A program made the position numbers and the translations under genes. A stretch of DNA of 64,000 bases, from NCBI RefSeq assembly GCF_000819885.1, contig NZ_CDBO01000069.1, positions 1 through 64,000 of the forward strand, in the 5' to 3' direction. Within the stretch, counting starts at the first letter, position 1, and each line of letters begins with the position of its first letter. Source of the DNA: Aeromonas fluvialis (lineage in GTDB: Bacteria > Pseudomonadota > Gammaproteobacteria > Enterobacterales > Aeromonadaceae). Of this stretch, positions 49,673 to 59,219 are shown in pieces. Below the pieces are notes generated by a model, which saw only the letters and a list, made by a program, of their open reading frames with translations, had not been told where the DNA came from and made no database searches.

Positions 49673-50431
49673 ATGAAAGCATCCATCAAACTGATTTCCG
49701 GCGCTGCCATCCTGCTTGCCACCCTGTCTAGTCAGGCGATCGCCCAGGAGACCATCAAGGTCGGCATGTCCGGCAAGTACTTCCCGTTCACCTTCGTCAA
49801 GCAGGACAAGCTACAGGGCTTTGAGGTGGATATGTGGAACCAGATCGGCGAGCGCACCGGCTACAAGGTCGAGTTCGTGACGGCCAGCTTCTCCGGCCTG
49901 TTCGGCATGCTGGAGACCGGCCGCATCGACACCATCTCCAACCAGATCACCATCACCGACGAGCGCAAGGCGAAGTACGATTTCTCCCAGCCTTATGTCT
50001 ATGACGGCGCCCAGATCGTGGTACGCAAGGGCAACAGCACCATCCACGGCCTCAAGGATCTGGAAGGCAAGACGGTCGCGGTGAACCTGGGATCCAACTT
50101 CGAAGAGCTGCTGCGCAAGAACGATCCGGCCAAGAAGATCGATATCCGCACCTATGACTCCGCCTTCGAGCAGGATGTCGCCCTGGGTCGCATCGATGCC
50201 TTCGTGATGGACCGCGTCTCCACCGCCCAGCTGATCAAGGAGTCCAAGCTGCCGCTGCAACAAGCTGGCGCACCGTTCGAGACCATCGAGAACGCCCTGC
50301 CCTTCCTGAAGACCCCGGAAAAACAGGCCGTGCTGAAGAAAGTTGACGAGACCCTGACCGCCATGCGCAAGGATGGCTCCCTGCGTCAGATCTCCGAGAA
50401 ATGGTTCGCTGCCGACATCACCGACAAATAA
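49673..50431 (+). CDS. Amino-acid ABC transporter substrate-binding protein
   Basis: The 252-residue periplasmic protein has a signal peptide (about 1-24, ending AIAQ) and the family 3 binding-protein fold: IKVGMSGKYFPFTFVKQDKLQGFEVDMW, GLFGMLETGRIDTISNQITIT and GKTVAVNLGSN. It resembles cystine or polar amino-acid binders. ATG at 49673 with a GAGAGAG stretch upstream. It begins a three-gene transporter operon inserted between dnaA and rpmH. Confidence 0.87.
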   Translation: MKASIKLISGAAILLATLSSQAIAQETIKVGMSGKYFPFTFVKQDKLQGFEVDMWNQIGERTGYKVEFVTASFSGLFGMLETGRIDTISNQITITDERKAKYDFSQPYVYDGAQIVVRKGNSTIHGLKDLEGKTVAVNLGSNFEELLRKNDPAKKIDIRTYDSAFEQDVALGRIDAFVMDRVSTAQLIKESKLPLQQAGAPFETIENALPFLKTPEKQAVLKKVDETLTAMRKDGSLRQISEKWFAADITDK

Positions 50432-51100
50432 ATGATGGAATTTGACCTCGAATACACGCTGGGGCTGTTTCCCATCCTGCTCAAATATCTGGGCACCACG
50501 ATGGAAATGGCCCTGTGGGGATTCGTGCTGGCACTCGTACTGTCGCTTGCCCTGGCGATAGTACGGGTGTTTCGCATCCCCGCGATCCACTGGCTGGCGA
50601 TGCTCTATATCTCGTTCTTCCGAGGTACACCCCTGCTTGTCCAGCTGTTCCTGCTCTACTACGGGCTGCCGCAGCTATTCCCAATCTTCGTGGGGATGGA
50701 CGCTTTTACCGCAGCCATCGTCGGCCTGACCCTGCACTTCGCCGCCTACATGGCCGAGTCGATCCGGGCTGCCATCATCGGGATTCACAAAAGCCAGATG
50801 GAAGCCGCGCTCAGTATCGGCATGAGCCGTTATCAGGCGATGCAGCGGATCATCCTGCCGCAGGCGGCGCGCATCGCTACCCCATCGCTGATGAACTACT
50901 TCATCGACATGATCAAGAGCACCTCGCTGGCATTCACCCTGGGGGTAGCCGAGATCATGGGCAAGGCGCAGATGGAAGCCTCCTCCTCCTTCAAGTTCTT
51001 CGAGAGCTTCATGGCGGTAGCGCTGGTCTATTGGGTGGTGGTGATCTTCTTTACCCGCTTGCAGCATCTGCTGGAAGTCCGTCTTAACCGTGCCTATTAA
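50432..51100 (+). CDS. Amino-acid ABC transporter permease
   Basis: The 222-residue, five-helix HisM/GlnP-type permease contains FFRGTPLLVQLFLLYYGLP and the EAA loop EAALSIGMSRYQAMQRIILPQAARIATPSLMNYFI that docks on the ATPase. It starts directly after the binding-protein stop. Confidence 0.92.
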   Translation: MMEFDLEYTLGLFPILLKYLGTTMEMALWGFVLALVLSLALAIVRVFRIPAIHWLAMLYISFFRGTPLLVQLFLLYYGLPQLFPIFVGMDAFTAAIVGLTLHFAAYMAESIRAAIIGIHKSQMEAALSIGMSRYQAMQRIILPQAARIATPSLMNYFIDMIKSTSLAFTLGVAEIMGKAQMEASSSFKFFESFMAVALVYWVVVIFFTRLQHLLEVRLNRAY

Positions 51101-51112
51101 AGGAGGGCTCTC

Positions 51113-51847
51113 ATGATCAAGCTAACCGGCCTCTCCAAGGCATATCACGGCAATCAGGTGCTCAACGGCATCGATCTGGAGGTCAAAAAGGGGGAAATTG
51201 TCGTCATCATCGGCCCCTCCGGCACCGGCAAGTCGACCCTGTTGCGCTGCCTGAACCTGCTGGAGACCCCGGATGCGGGCACCCTTGCCATCGACGATCT
51301 TGAGCTGAATCTGGCCAAGGCCAGCGAACAGCAGGCGATCGAGCTGCGCAAACGGGCCTCCTTCGTGTTCCAGAACTACGCCCTGTTTGCCAACAAGACG
51401 GCGCTCGACAACATCGCCGAAGGGCTGATCACCGTCTGGAAGCAACCAAAAGCGGAGGCCCGAGCCACCGCGCTCGGCATCCTCAAGGATATTGGTCTCG
51501 CCGACAAGCAGGATGCCTATCCGGCGTCGCTCTCCGGAGGCCAGCAACAACGGGTCGGCATTGGCCGCGCCATGGCAGCGCACTCCAAGGTGATCCTGTT
51601 TGACGAGCCCACCTCTGCCCTCGATCCCGAGTGGGTCGACGAGGTGCTGGGGCTGATGAAAGCATTGGCCCGCCGGCACCAAACCATGGTGGTGGTGACC
51701 CATGAGATTGAATTTGCTCGTGATGTTGCCGATCGGGTGATCTTTATGGAGGGTGGCCGGATCGTCGAACAGGGCCCACCGGATCAGATATTGGTCGATC
51801 CCAAGGATCCCCGTACCCGGGAGTTCCTGCGCAAAGTGCTTAAATAG
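51113..51847 (+). CDS. Amino-acid ABC transporter ATP-binding protein
   Basis: The 244-residue ATPase has Walker [14 protein letters not shown], the Q-loop VFQNYALF, the signature [16 protein letters not shown], Walker [15 protein letters not shown] and the H-loop VVTHE. AGGAGGG lies before the ATG. A terminator follows at once. Confidence 0.94.
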   Translation: MIKLTGLSKAYHGNQVLNGIDLEVKKGEIVVIIGPSGTGKSTLLRCLNLLETPDAGTLAIDDLELNLAKASEQQAIELRKRASFVFQNYALFANKTALDNIAEGLITVWKQPKAEARATALGILKDIGLADKQDAYPASLSGGQQQRVGIGRAMAAHSKVILFDEPTSALDPEWVDEVLGLMKALARRHQTMVVVTHEIEFARDVADRVIFMEGGRIVEQGPPDQILVDPKDPRTREFLRKVLK

Positions 51848-51857
51848 CTCTCTCTTT

Positions 51858-51878
51858 GGCGGCCTGGCCGCCTTTTTT
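51858..51878 (+). terminator. Terminator of the ABC transporter operon
   Basis: GGCGG and CCGCC (extended by CC/GG) form a tight stem followed by six T residues. Confidence 0.82.
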
Positions 51879-51891
51879 ATTGAGGGATCCC

Positions 51892-51919
51892 TTGTTTAAC
51901 CCCGGGTAGCCAGTATAAT
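51892..51919 (+). promoter_or_regulatory. Promoter of the rpmH operon
   Basis: TTGTTT (51892-51897) and a perfect TATAAT (51914-51919) are 16 bp apart. The leader to rpmH is about 190 nt and contains a stable hairpin. Confidence 0.65.
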
Positions 51920-52009
51920 CCGGAGCCCTTGATCCTTCGGATCCTCACGCTCGGCCGCGGCCTTTTCAAGACCAAGGCAGGATGAGAGGGAACGGCGGAT
52001 TGACTAAAA

Positions 52010-52040
52010 GCCGAACTCTGTTTAGAATTCGGCCTCTTTT
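52010..52040 (+). promoter_or_regulatory. Hairpin in the rpmH leader
   Basis: GCCGAACTCT and AGAATTCGGC pair (one C-A mismatch) around GTTT, followed by CTCTTTTGC. It resembles an attenuator or processing structure. I see no proof of which. Confidence 0.45.
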
Positions 52041-52117
52041 GCTAGTCGTCACACGCTATAGCTGGCGCGTCGGCTAAGTGTGACAATCAAAACTGTACAG
52101 AAATACGGAATCGAATC

Positions 52118-52252
52118 ATGAAACGTACTTTTCAACCGTCCAACCTGAAGCGCAAGCGCTCTCACGGTTTCCGCGCCCGCATGGCAACTGCCAACGGTCG
52201 TAAAGTTCTGGCCGCTCGTCGTGCCAAGGGTCGTGCCCGCCTGGTAGTCTAA
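52118..52252 (+). CDS. rpmH: 50S ribosomal protein L34
   Basis: The 44-residue basic protein reads [20 protein letters not shown]... and ends KGRARLVV, unmistakable L34. Its TAA overlaps the rnpA ATG. It heads the conserved rpmH-rnpA-yidD-yidC-mnmE order. Confidence 0.98.
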   Translation: MKRTFQPSNLKRKRSHGFRARMATANGRKVLAARRAKGRARLVV

Positions 52253-52611
52253 TGCCTACCCAGCACACCTTCTCTCGGGAGTTACGTCTGTTAACTCCCG
52301 AACACTTCAAACGCGTTTTCGCCGAGCCTGTCCGGGCTGCTTCCCCGCAAATTACGCTTCTCGCCTGTCCCAATTCACTCGAACACTCTCGTCTTGGTCT
52401 CGCTGTGCCGAAAAAAGCACTCAAGCGTGCCGTCTGGCGTAACCGTGTCAAACGGGTAGTTCGGGAAAGTTTCCGCCTCAAACAACATCAGCTGCCCGCT
52501 ATCGACATCGTGGTGATCGCCAAGGCCGGTGTGAAAGAGATGGATAACGAGGAACTGTTCAAGTTACTGGAAAAGCTATGGCGCACTCTGTCACGCCGTT
52601 GCAATGGGTAG
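52252..52611 (+). CDS. rnpA: Ribonuclease P protein component
   Basis: The 119-residue protein contains the RNR signature [27 protein letters not shown]. It assists the RNase P RNA in 5' tRNA maturation. The ATG overlaps the rpmH stop; the 3' end overlaps yidD by 34 bp. Confidence 0.96.
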   Translation: MPTQHTFSRELRLLTPEHFKRVFAEPVRAASPQITLLACPNSLEHSRLGLAVPKKALKRAVWRNRVKRVVRESFRLKQHQLPAIDIVVIAKAGVKEMDNEELFKLLEKLWRTLSRRCNG

Positions 52612-52826
52612 CTATCAAACTGATACGCCTGTATCAGCTAATCATTAGCCCTCTGCTCGGGCCGCGCTGCCGTTTTACTCCAACTTGTTCCCAATTTGCG
52701 ATAGAAGCCATCCGACTTCACGGTTTCATAAAAGGCGTTTGGTTAGCTAGCAAACGTCTATTAAAATGCCATCCCTTATCCGAGGGTGGTTATGACCCGG
52801 TTCCGCAACCAAAGCGAAGAAACTGA
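52578..52826 (+). CDS. yidD: Membrane protein insertion efficiency factor
   Basis: The 82-residue protein has [31 protein letters not shown] and GGYDPVP, the YidD hallmark with conserved cysteines and an amphipathic N-terminal helix. It aids YidC-dependent insertion. It overlaps rnpA and lies five bases before yidC. Confidence 0.95.
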   Translation: MAHSVTPLQWVAIKLIRLYQLIISPLLGPRCRFTPTCSQFAIEAIRLHGFIKGVWLASKRLLKCHPLSEGGYDPVPQPKRRN

Positions 52827-52831
52827 AGACT

Positions 52832-54478
52832 ATGGAATCACAACGCAATCTACTCCTGATCGGTTTGCTGTTCGTGAGCTTTCTGCTCTGGCAACAGTGG
52901 GAGTCCGACAAGGCTCCGAAGCCGGCCCCGACTACCGTGGCCCAAACCGAACATTTCGTACCTGAAGCCGGTCAGACCGGTGATATTCCTCAGGTTTCCG
53001 AGCAAGCCAACGCGACTGCCGCACGCAAGCTGATCACCGTCTCTTCCGACGTGCTCAAGCTGACCCTGGATACCCAGGGTGGTGACGTCGTGTCTGCCGA
53101 ACTGCTGTCTCACAAGCTGGAAGAGGGCAAGGACCAACCGTTCGTGCTGCTGACCAGCCAGCCTGAGCACCTCTATATCGCCCAGAGCGGTCTGGTGGGT
53201 CGCAACGGTCCGGACAGCCAGCCTCAGGGTCGTCCTACCTATGACGCCGCCCAGACCAGCTATCAGCTGGCCGATGGTCAGGATCAAGTCGTCGTTCCGA
53301 TGACCTGGACCGACAGCAAGGGTGTGGTCTTCACCAAGGAGTTCATCCTCAAGCGTGGCGACTATGCCGTTGGCGTTGATTACAAGATCGACAACAAGTC
53401 TGCCGAGCCGGTTCAGGTGCAGTTCTATGGTCAGCTGAAACAGACCGTAGCAACGCCGAAGGATCAGGAAGGTCATGCCATGGTAGCCAGTGCTTACCGT
53501 GGTGGTGCTTTCTCCAGCGAAGAGACTCGCTACAAGAAGTACACCTTCGACGAGATGAAGGATGCCGACCTAAATAAAACCACCAAGGGTGGTTGGGTCG
53601 CCATGCTGCAACACTACTTCGTCTCTGCCTGGGCACCGAATGCCGACGATACCAACAGCTTCTACAGCCGCGTGATCCCTGGTAAAGGCCAGGCCATCAT
53701 CGGTTACAAAGCGCCGCTGGTAGACGTCGCCGCTGGCCAGCAGGTCGAAATGACCAGCAAGCTGTGGGTCGGTCCCAAGCTGCAAGACAAGATGGCCAAG
53801 GTGGCAAACCACCTCGACCTGACCGTCGACTACGGCTGGCTGTGGTTCATCGCCCAACCGCTGCACTGGCTGCTGACCGTGTTCCACGGTTTCGTCCAGA
53901 ACTGGGGTATGGCCATCATCATGCTGACCCTGCTGGTTCGCGGCATCATGTTCCCGCTGACCAAGGCCCAGTACACCTCCATGGCCAAGATGCGCATGCT
54001 GCAACCCAAGATTGCGGCCCTGCGTGAGCGCTTTGGCGATGACCGCCAGAAGATGTCTCAGGGCATGATGGAGCTGTACAAGAAGGAGAAGGTCAACCCG
54101 CTGGGTGGCTGTCTGCCGATCCTGGTGCAGATGCCGATCTTCATCGCCCTGTACTGGGCATTGATGGAGTCCGTCGAACTGCGTCACGCGCCGTTTGCCT
54201 TGTGGATCTCTGACCTGTCAGTGAAGGACCCCTTCTTCGTGCTGCCAATCCTCATGGGTGCTTCCATGTGGTATCTGCAGAAGATGAGCCCGACCACCGT
54301 AACCGATCCGATGCAGCAGAAAGTGATGCAGTTCATGCCGATCATCTTCACTTTCATGTTCCTCTGGTTCCCGGCTGGTCTGACTCTCTACTGGCTGGTG
54401 AGCAACGTCATCTCCATCATCCAGCAGACCATCATCTATCGTCAGCTGGAGAAGAAAGGACTGCATTCACGCAGCTAA
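52832..54478 (+). CDS. yidC: Membrane protein insertase YidC
   Basis: The 548-residue insertase has an N-terminal anchor (NLLLIGLLFVSFLLWQQW), a large periplasmic beta domain (about 60-330) and five conserved C-terminal helices with RGIMFPLTKAQYTSMAKMRMLQPKI and LGGCLPILVQMPIFIALYWALMESVELRHAPFALWI. It inserts inner-membrane proteins alone or with SecYEG. Confidence 0.97.
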   Translation: MESQRNLLLIGLLFVSFLLWQQWESDKAPKPAPTTVAQTEHFVPEAGQTGDIPQVSEQANATAARKLITVSSDVLKLTLDTQGGDVVSAELLSHKLEEGKDQPFVLLTSQPEHLYIAQSGLVGRNGPDSQPQGRPTYDAAQTSYQLADGQDQVVVPMTWTDSKGVVFTKEFILKRGDYAVGVDYKIDNKSAEPVQVQFYGQLKQTVATPKDQEGHAMVASAYRGGAFSSEETRYKKYTFDEMKDADLNKTTKGGWVAMLQHYFVSAWAPNADDTNSFYSRVIPGKGQAIIGYKAPLVDVAAGQQVEMTSKLWVGPKLQDKMAKVANHLDLTVDYGWLWFIAQPLHWLLTVFHGFVQNWGMAIIMLTLLVRGIMFPLTKAQYTSMAKMRMLQPKIAALRERFGDDRQKMSQGMMELYKKEKVNPLGGCLPILVQMPIFIALYWALMESVELRHAPFALWISDLSVKDPFFVLPILMGASMWYLQKMSPTTVTDPMQQKVMQFMPIIFTFMFLWFPAGLTLYWLVSNVISIIQQTIIYRQLEKKGLHSRS

Positions 54479-54498
54479 TCTTCCCGTGATGACAAAAG

Positions 54499-54524
54499 AG
54501 GCGGCCTTCGGGCCGCCTTTTTTA
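54499..54524 (+). terminator. Terminator between yidC and mnmE
   Basis: AGGCGGCC, loop TTCG and GGCCGCCT followed by six T residues. mnmE must therefore have its own promoter or depend on read-through. Confidence 0.88.
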
Positions 54525-54577
54525 TTACAATGTCTCCCACTACGTTTTCCTATCAGCGAACAAACGAGCCAAGCAAG

Positions 54578-55939
54578 ATGACAACAGATACGATCGTGGC
54601 CCAGGCCACCGCGCCAGGCCGTGGTGGCGTCGGCATAGTCCGGGTCTCAGGCCCCGCCGCCGAACAGGTCGCCGGGATAGTGCTCGGCAAGCTCCCGCGG
54701 GTGCGCTACGCCGAATATCTGCCGTTCAAGGATGAGCAAGGCCAGGTACTGGATCAGGGCATCGCCCTGCTGTTCAAAGCCCCCAACAGCTTCACCGGCG
54801 AGGATGTGCTGGAGCTGCAGGGCCACGGCGGCCCCGTCATCATGGACATGCTGATCCGCCGCATTCTGAAAATCGATGGCATCCGCCCTGCCCGCCCCGG
54901 CGAGTTCAGCGAGCGCGCCTTCATCAACGACAAGCTGGATCTGGCCCAGGCCGAAGCTATCGCTGACCTTATTGAAGCCTCCAGCGAACAGGCCGCCCGC
55001 AGCGCCATGCACTCCCTGCAGGGGCAGTTCTCCAGCAAAATCCAGCAACTGGTGGAAAGCCTGATCCGGCTGCGCATCTATGTGGAAGCGGCCATCGACT
55101 TCCCGGACGAGGAGATCGACTTCCTCTCCGACGGCAAGGTGGCGGGCGACCTCTACGCCATCATGTCCGAGCTGGACGACGTGCGCGGGGAAGCCAAACA
55201 GGGCGCCCTGCTACGGGAAGGGATGAAGGTGGTGATCGCCGGTCGTCCCAACGCCGGCAAATCGAGCCTGCTAAATGCCCTGGCGGGCCGTGAGTCGGCC
55301 ATCGTCACCGAGATCGCTGGCACCACCCGCGATGTGCTGCGCGAGCATATCCATCTCGATGGCATGCCGCTACACATCATCGATACCGCCGGTCTGCGCG
55401 ACACCCAGGATAAGGTGGAACAAATCGGTATCGAACGCGCCTGGGCAGAGATCGAACAGGCCGATCGGGTGCTGTTTATGGTGGATGGCACCACCACAGA
55501 CGCGGTTGACCCGCGGGAAATTTGGCCGGAATTTGTTGATCGGTTGCCAAAAAACATCGGCCTCACCGTCATTCGCAACAAGGCCGACCTGACCGGCGAG
55601 GATCTGGCACCGAGCCAGGAGCAAGGCCACGCCGTCTACCGCATCTCCGCCAAGACCGAGCTGGGGCTGCCTGCCCTGCGCGAGCACCTGAAAGCCTGCA
55701 TGGGTTTCCAGGGCAACACCGAAGGGGGCTTTATGGCCCGCCGCCGCCATCTGGATGCGCTGGAGCGCGCCGCCGAGCGGCTGCTGGTGGCCAAGGAGCA
55801 GTTGGAAGTGTTCGTGGCTGGCGAGCTGGTGGCCGAAGAGCTGCGCCTCGCGCAGGAATCCCTCAGTGAGATCACCGGTGAATTCAGCTCCGACGATCTG
55901 CTGGGCCGCATCTTCTCCAGCTTCTGCATCGGCAAGTAA
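54578..55939 (+). CDS. mnmE: tRNA modification GTPase MnmE (TrmE)
   Basis: With MnmG it makes the cmnm5 modification at U34 of several tRNAs. The 453-residue protein has an N-terminal folate-binding domain, an inserted G domain ([29 protein letters not shown]) and the C-terminal FCIGK with the catalytic Cys. The last 18 bases are the attachment site of an integrated island; the stop codon is preserved. Normally mnmG is near; it is absent from this window. Confidence 0.97.
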   Translation: MTTDTIVAQATAPGRGGVGIVRVSGPAAEQVAGIVLGKLPRVRYAEYLPFKDEQGQVLDQGIALLFKAPNSFTGEDVLELQGHGGPVIMDMLIRRILKIDGIRPARPGEFSERAFINDKLDLAQAEAIADLIEASSEQAARSAMHSLQGQFSSKIQQLVESLIRLRIYVEAAIDFPDEEIDFLSDGKVAGDLYAIMSELDDVRGEAKQGALLREGMKVVIAGRPNAGKSSLLNALAGRESAIVTEIAGTTRDVLREHIHLDGMPLHIIDTAGLRDTQDKVEQIGIERAWAEIEQADRVLFMVDGTTTDAVDPREIWPEFVDRLPKNIGLTVIRNKADLTGEDLAPSQEQGHAVYRISAKTELGLPALREHLKACMGFQGNTEGGFMARRRHLDALERAAERLLVAKEQLEVFVAGELVAEELRLAQESLSEITGEFSSDDLLGRIFSSFCIGK

Positions 55940-55940
55940 T
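55922..55940 (+). repeat. Island left attachment repeat (attL)
   Basis: TTCTGCATCGGCAAGTAAT, spanning the last codons and stop of mnmE. Identical to 60871-60889. Confidence 0.88.
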
Positions 55941-56101
55941 GTGGTGAAAAATCAGCAATAAAAAGCAGCCAGTGAGAACATAACTAATTGTAAATATAGG
56001 ACTTTGTTTTTTACTGGCTATTCTTGCCTGATCTTGTTTCGTGAGAATTTACCCCGAGAGTACCCCGAAGTAACCTCTTGGGGTACTTTTGGGGGACACT
56101 C

Positions 56102-57229
56102 ATGAAGATCAGCATCGAATACCGCGCACCGGACGCCGAAGGCAAGCGCGCTCTGCGCCTAACCTACTACGCCGGCTCCTACCTTGATCCAGCCACAGGC
56201 ATCCGCAAGCACAAACGCAGCAGAGAGCCCCTGGAGCTCTTCCTGTACGACAAGCCGCGTACCCCAGCACAGCGGCTCCACAACAAAGAAACCCAGCGAG
56301 CAGCCGAAGCCATCCGCGCCAAGCGACTCTTCGAGTACGAGACTGGTAAACACCATCTGGATTTCTCGAACGCCTACGAGGCCAGCTTCTTCGAGTACTT
56401 CCAAGAGGTTACAGACCAAAAAGCGGCAGGCAGCAAGAGCAACCATTCCATCTGGATATCAGCCCTCAAGCATTTACGCCAGTACCATAAGCTGCCGGAG
56501 CTGACTTTCGAGGAAGTAGATCAGCTGTTCCTGGAGGGATTTCGGCATTACCTGATGCACAAGGCCCGCACCAAAAGCGGCACACCACTGAGCCGCAACA
56601 CCCAGAGTGCCTATTTCAACAAGTTAAGGGCGGCCCTGAACCAGGCGGAGCAGGAACGGCTGCTACCGGATAATCCGGTACGACGTGTCAAAGCTATCCA
56701 GGGGGAGAAGAACAAACGGGTTTACCTGACCGAAGACGAGGTACGAGCCCTGGCCCAGGCCGAGTGCCGCTACGAGGTTCTTAAGCGCGCCTTTCTGTTC
56801 TCTTGTTGCACTGGTTTGCGTTGGTCCGACATTCACAAGCTAACCTGGGCCGAGCTGGAGCCCTTTTATGGCCATGACCGTATCGTCTTCACCCAGAAGA
56901 AGACCTGCGGACTTCAGTATTTGGATCTAAATGACATGGCGTTACAGCTGATGGGGCGCCCAGGCAAGGCAACAGAGCGGATCTTCAAGGGCCTCAAGTA
57001 CTCGGCTTGGCACAACATGGAGCTCACCCGGTGGGCGTTGCAGGCGGGTATAACCAAGAAGGTAACCTTCCACAGCGCGCGTCATACCTTCGCCGTGATC
57101 CAGCTTAACCGCGGCGCCGAGATGCCATGCTCGATTTCCCCAATGTCTTGGGGTGATAGAAGCACCCTCGACGAGATCATGGCCAGGAAGAGCCAACAAA
57201 TAGGCCAGCGCGACCATGCGCTGGCCTAG
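56102..57229 (+). pseudogene. int: Tyrosine-recombinase integrase with decayed C-terminus
   Basis: The frame starts MKISIEYRAPDAEGKRALRLTYYAGSYLDPATGIRKHKR (phage-integrase-like arm-binding region), then a SAM-like core-binding domain (about 105-205) and a catalytic domain with the first Arg in CTGLRWSDIHKL and HxxR in FHSARHTFAV. Beyond that the expected LGH and the nucleophilic Tyr are missing; the end reads PMSWGDRSTLDEIMARKSQQ with no tyrosine. A frameshift or substitution has probably destroyed activity. A start at 56078 is also possible. Confidence 0.75.
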
Positions 57230-57305
57230 ATTATCTTAGATAATATAGATCGGATTTCAGGATCGCCCTGTAGCCCAAGCGGTAACTGGGTTTCACTGAA
57301 TTGGC

Positions 57306-57366
57306 TTGTGACCAATATCGTGAACTTTGTGACCATTATCGTGATGGTTTGTGACCATTATCGTGA
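57306..57366. repeat. Three iteron-like repeats next to the rep remnant
   Basis: Direct copies of TTGTGACCATTATCGTGA occur at 57306-57323 (one mismatch), 57327-57344 and 57349-57366, with 21-22-bp spacing, about two helical turns. Such spacing is typical of Rep-binding iterons. The last copy contains the stop codon of the rep remnant. Confidence 0.75.
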
Positions 57367-57790
57367 TAGCGCAGGCCGACCTATGGTGAACCGCCCCTTG
57401 GCATGTTCACTGATTGACCAACCCAGTTCATTCAATGCCTTGCGGACTCGCGATTGCCGCTTGCGGTGAGTGACCATGCAGGCTTCCTTAGGAAAAACAT
57501 AAGCAACCAAGGTGTCTAGCTGTACCGTCCGACTCTGGCCAACATCGACCCAGGCACATAACCGCTGATGCAACAGTCTGGTGATACAGCCACTCAGGCG
57601 CCGCCCCTCTGTCATGTCGATACAAACATGGCGGCCAGAGCCCATGGTGGCGGAGGTCAGCAAAGGATTGAGCGCCACAAAGAGCCCGTCGGTCAGGGCA
57701 TCGCTGGCATAGTTCGCCAGCAGACGAAAACCGCTGCGCTGGCCTGCTACCTGCGCCATTACCGACACCTTCCATAACTGAGGTGAGTCA
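57358..57790 (-). pseudogene. C-terminal remnant of a plasmid replication initiator (Rep)
   Basis: The last 140 or so codons read like an iteron-plasmid Rep C-terminal domain: GQRSGFRLLANYASDALTDGLFVALNPLLTSATMGSGRHVCIDM, LLHQRLCAWVDVGQSRTVQLDTLVAYVFP and RKRQSRVRKALNELGWSISEHAKGRFTIGRP. The open frame continues to 58347, but that part is antisense to mntA and not Rep-like. The N-terminal half has been lost. Iterons flank its 3' end, pointing to an origin of plasmid type. Confidence 0.7.
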
Positions 57791-57924
57791 TCTTTTCGAC
57801 TCACCGAACAAGCCAGCAGCCAAGCGCAGCGCGGCAGGCTACTGGAAGTTACGTACAAAAGCCCAACCATGTGGCACCATACTAACCACAACTCTGTCTC
57901 AAACGACCAAATGGCCGTACCAAT

Positions 57925-58374
57925 ATGAAACCCGACAGCGATGTTATTCACCAGCTGATTACCCTCGCCAACAGCAACCCCCAGGTGCAGGTGCTTTGGC
58001 TTTACGGCTCCCGTGCCAAGGGGACTGCTGGTCCTGCCAGCGACTGGGATCTGGCGGTGGCCTTTGATCCAATCAAACAGAGTGGACCACTGGGTACGGC
58101 ACTGGAAAACCGCTTGCGCCCTGAACTGCTCGCGCTGGAGTGGCAACGAGCCCTGGGGTTGGCAGAGGGGAAACTTTCGGTCGTCGATATCAATCAGGCC
58201 CCGATTCCGTTGGCTTTTGCGGTAGTAGATGCAAATCGTCCTCTCTATAGCCGTGATGAGGGGCGGCGTTTGCAAGAGGAGGCGCGGATAATGTCGCAGA
58301 TGGAACTTGGTTATCCCTATCGCCAAGCCTATATCAGCAAACATCATTCTGAGGAGTGGAGTAAAGATGAGTGA
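57925..58374 (+). CDS. mntA: MntA-type nucleotidyltransferase antitoxin
   Basis: The 149-residue minimal nucleotidyltransferase has the GSx10DxD signature (G28-S29 to D40-W-D42 in YGSRAKGTAGPASDWDLAVAF). MntA antitoxins AMPylate the tyrosine next to the HEPN catalytic site of HepT and so neutralise it. The gene overlaps the HEPN gene by eight bases. An inverted repeat GGTGAGTC...GACTCACC (57782-57805) lies upstream. Confidence 0.9.
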   Translation: MKPDSDVIHQLITLANSNPQVQVLWLYGSRAKGTAGPASDWDLAVAFDPIKQSGPLGTALENRLRPELLALEWQRALGLAEGKLSVVDINQAPIPLAFAVVDANRPLYSRDEGRRLQEEARIMSQMELGYPYRQAYISKHHSEEWSKDE

Positions 58375-58795
58375 TAACGCCTATATAGGAGCTTTACGCA
58401 TCAGCCTGTCGCGCTATAAGGCCGAGTTGTCAGAGATACGGGCTATTCTGGCGCTGCGTGCGCTTTCCAATCTGGAGTACCGCGCAGCTGAGCGAACTCT
58501 ACAAGTGTCTATCGAAGCGTGTATTGGCGTGGCAAAGCACTGGGCTAAAGCATTGGCAAGTCATACCCCACAGGATGCCTATCAGGCATTCGAAATCCTG
58601 GCCCAGCGTGGTGAGCTATCCCCCGACACCTTAATCGGCTGGCGCAAGATCATTGGCCTTCGCAATGCACTGGTGCACGACTATCTGAATATTGACCCCG
58701 AGATCATCCGTAGCGTCATTGCTCAAGGCTATAGCGACCAGCTGTTCACGTTTGCAGAGCAAGGTCTCGACTGGTTGGCTGCCCATATTGATTGA
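58367..58795 (+). CDS. hepT: HepT-type HEPN ribonuclease toxin
   Basis: The 142-residue all-helical protein carries the HEPN motif Rx4HxY (R99-NALV-H104-D-Y106), the RNase active site plus the tyrosine that MntA AMPylates. The pair with mntA is the standard order for this type VII toxin-antitoxin system. ATG at 58367 overlaps the mntA end. Confidence 0.9.
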   Translation: MSDNAYIGALRISLSRYKAELSEIRAILALRALSNLEYRAAERTLQVSIEACIGVAKHWAKALASHTPQDAYQAFEILAQRGELSPDTLIGWRKIIGLRNALVHDYLNIDPEIIRSVIAQGYSDQLFTFAEQGLDWLAAHID

Positions 58796-58828
58796 AACTT
58801 CGACGTCATATCTCCGTTTAACGTTCTC

Positions 58829-58931
58829 TTACCCGCTATAGAGGATAAATGTTAAATACCGCCTATAGCGTGTAAGTCATATTTACCTCCTATAACAGGT
58901 AAACATTGATATACCTGCCATAGCGTGTAAA
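58829..58931. promoter_or_regulatory. Four HipB-type operator repeats
   Basis: Four related imperfect palindromes occur at 58829-58849, 58857-58876, 58882-58903 and 58909-58931, centred on CTATAG-like cores 27-28 bp apart. The third is cleanest: TTTACC-10-GGTAAA. Their position before hipB and the shape (compare TATCC-N8-GGATA of E. coli) indicate cooperative HipB/HipBA autoregulation. Confidence 0.72.
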
Positions 58932-58964
58932 TTGGAAGAAGGCACGCTACCAGGTTGTCGAATC

Positions 58965-59219
58965 ATGAAAGTAACCAGCGCCAAGCAGCTGAGCGCCTGT
59001 ATCAAGGATGCCAGGCTTTCTCAAAAGCTCTCTCAAGGCAAAGTGGCCGAGAAAGTGGGGATTAGGCAAGACACAGTCTCCAGCTTCGAACTCAATCCTG
59101 AGTCCACCAAGCTGGAAACCCTGTTCAAGATCCTCGCATCACTCGAATTGTCACTGGACATCAAACCCCGCAATGAGTCATCCGAGAGTCCGGCATCGGG
59201 CTGGAAGGAGGAGTGGTAA
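58965..59219 (+). CDS. hipB: HipB-like antitoxin
   Basis: The 84-residue protein is an HTH_3 (Cro/CI-like) repressor: LSACIKDARLSQKLSQGKVAEKVGIRQDTVSSFELNPESTKLETLFKILASLELSLDI. It binds the four upstream operators and neutralises HipA. ATG at 58965; a TTG at 58932 is an alternative. Its stop overlaps the hipA ATG. Confidence 0.88.
   Translation: MKVTSAKQLSACIKDARLSQKLSQGKVAEKVGIRQDTVSSFELNPESTKLETLFKILASLELSLDIKPRNESSESPASGWKEEW

Noticed and set aside
57306-57366. CRISPR array made of the three short repeats
   Set aside because: Only three 18-bp repeats with 3-4-bp spacers; this is an iteron pattern, not CRISPR. No other CRISPR-like array was seen.
57791-58347. N-terminal extension of the rep-like minus-strand frame
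   Set aside because: This part is antisense to mntA, which has clear catalytic motifs; the sequence is not Rep-like.
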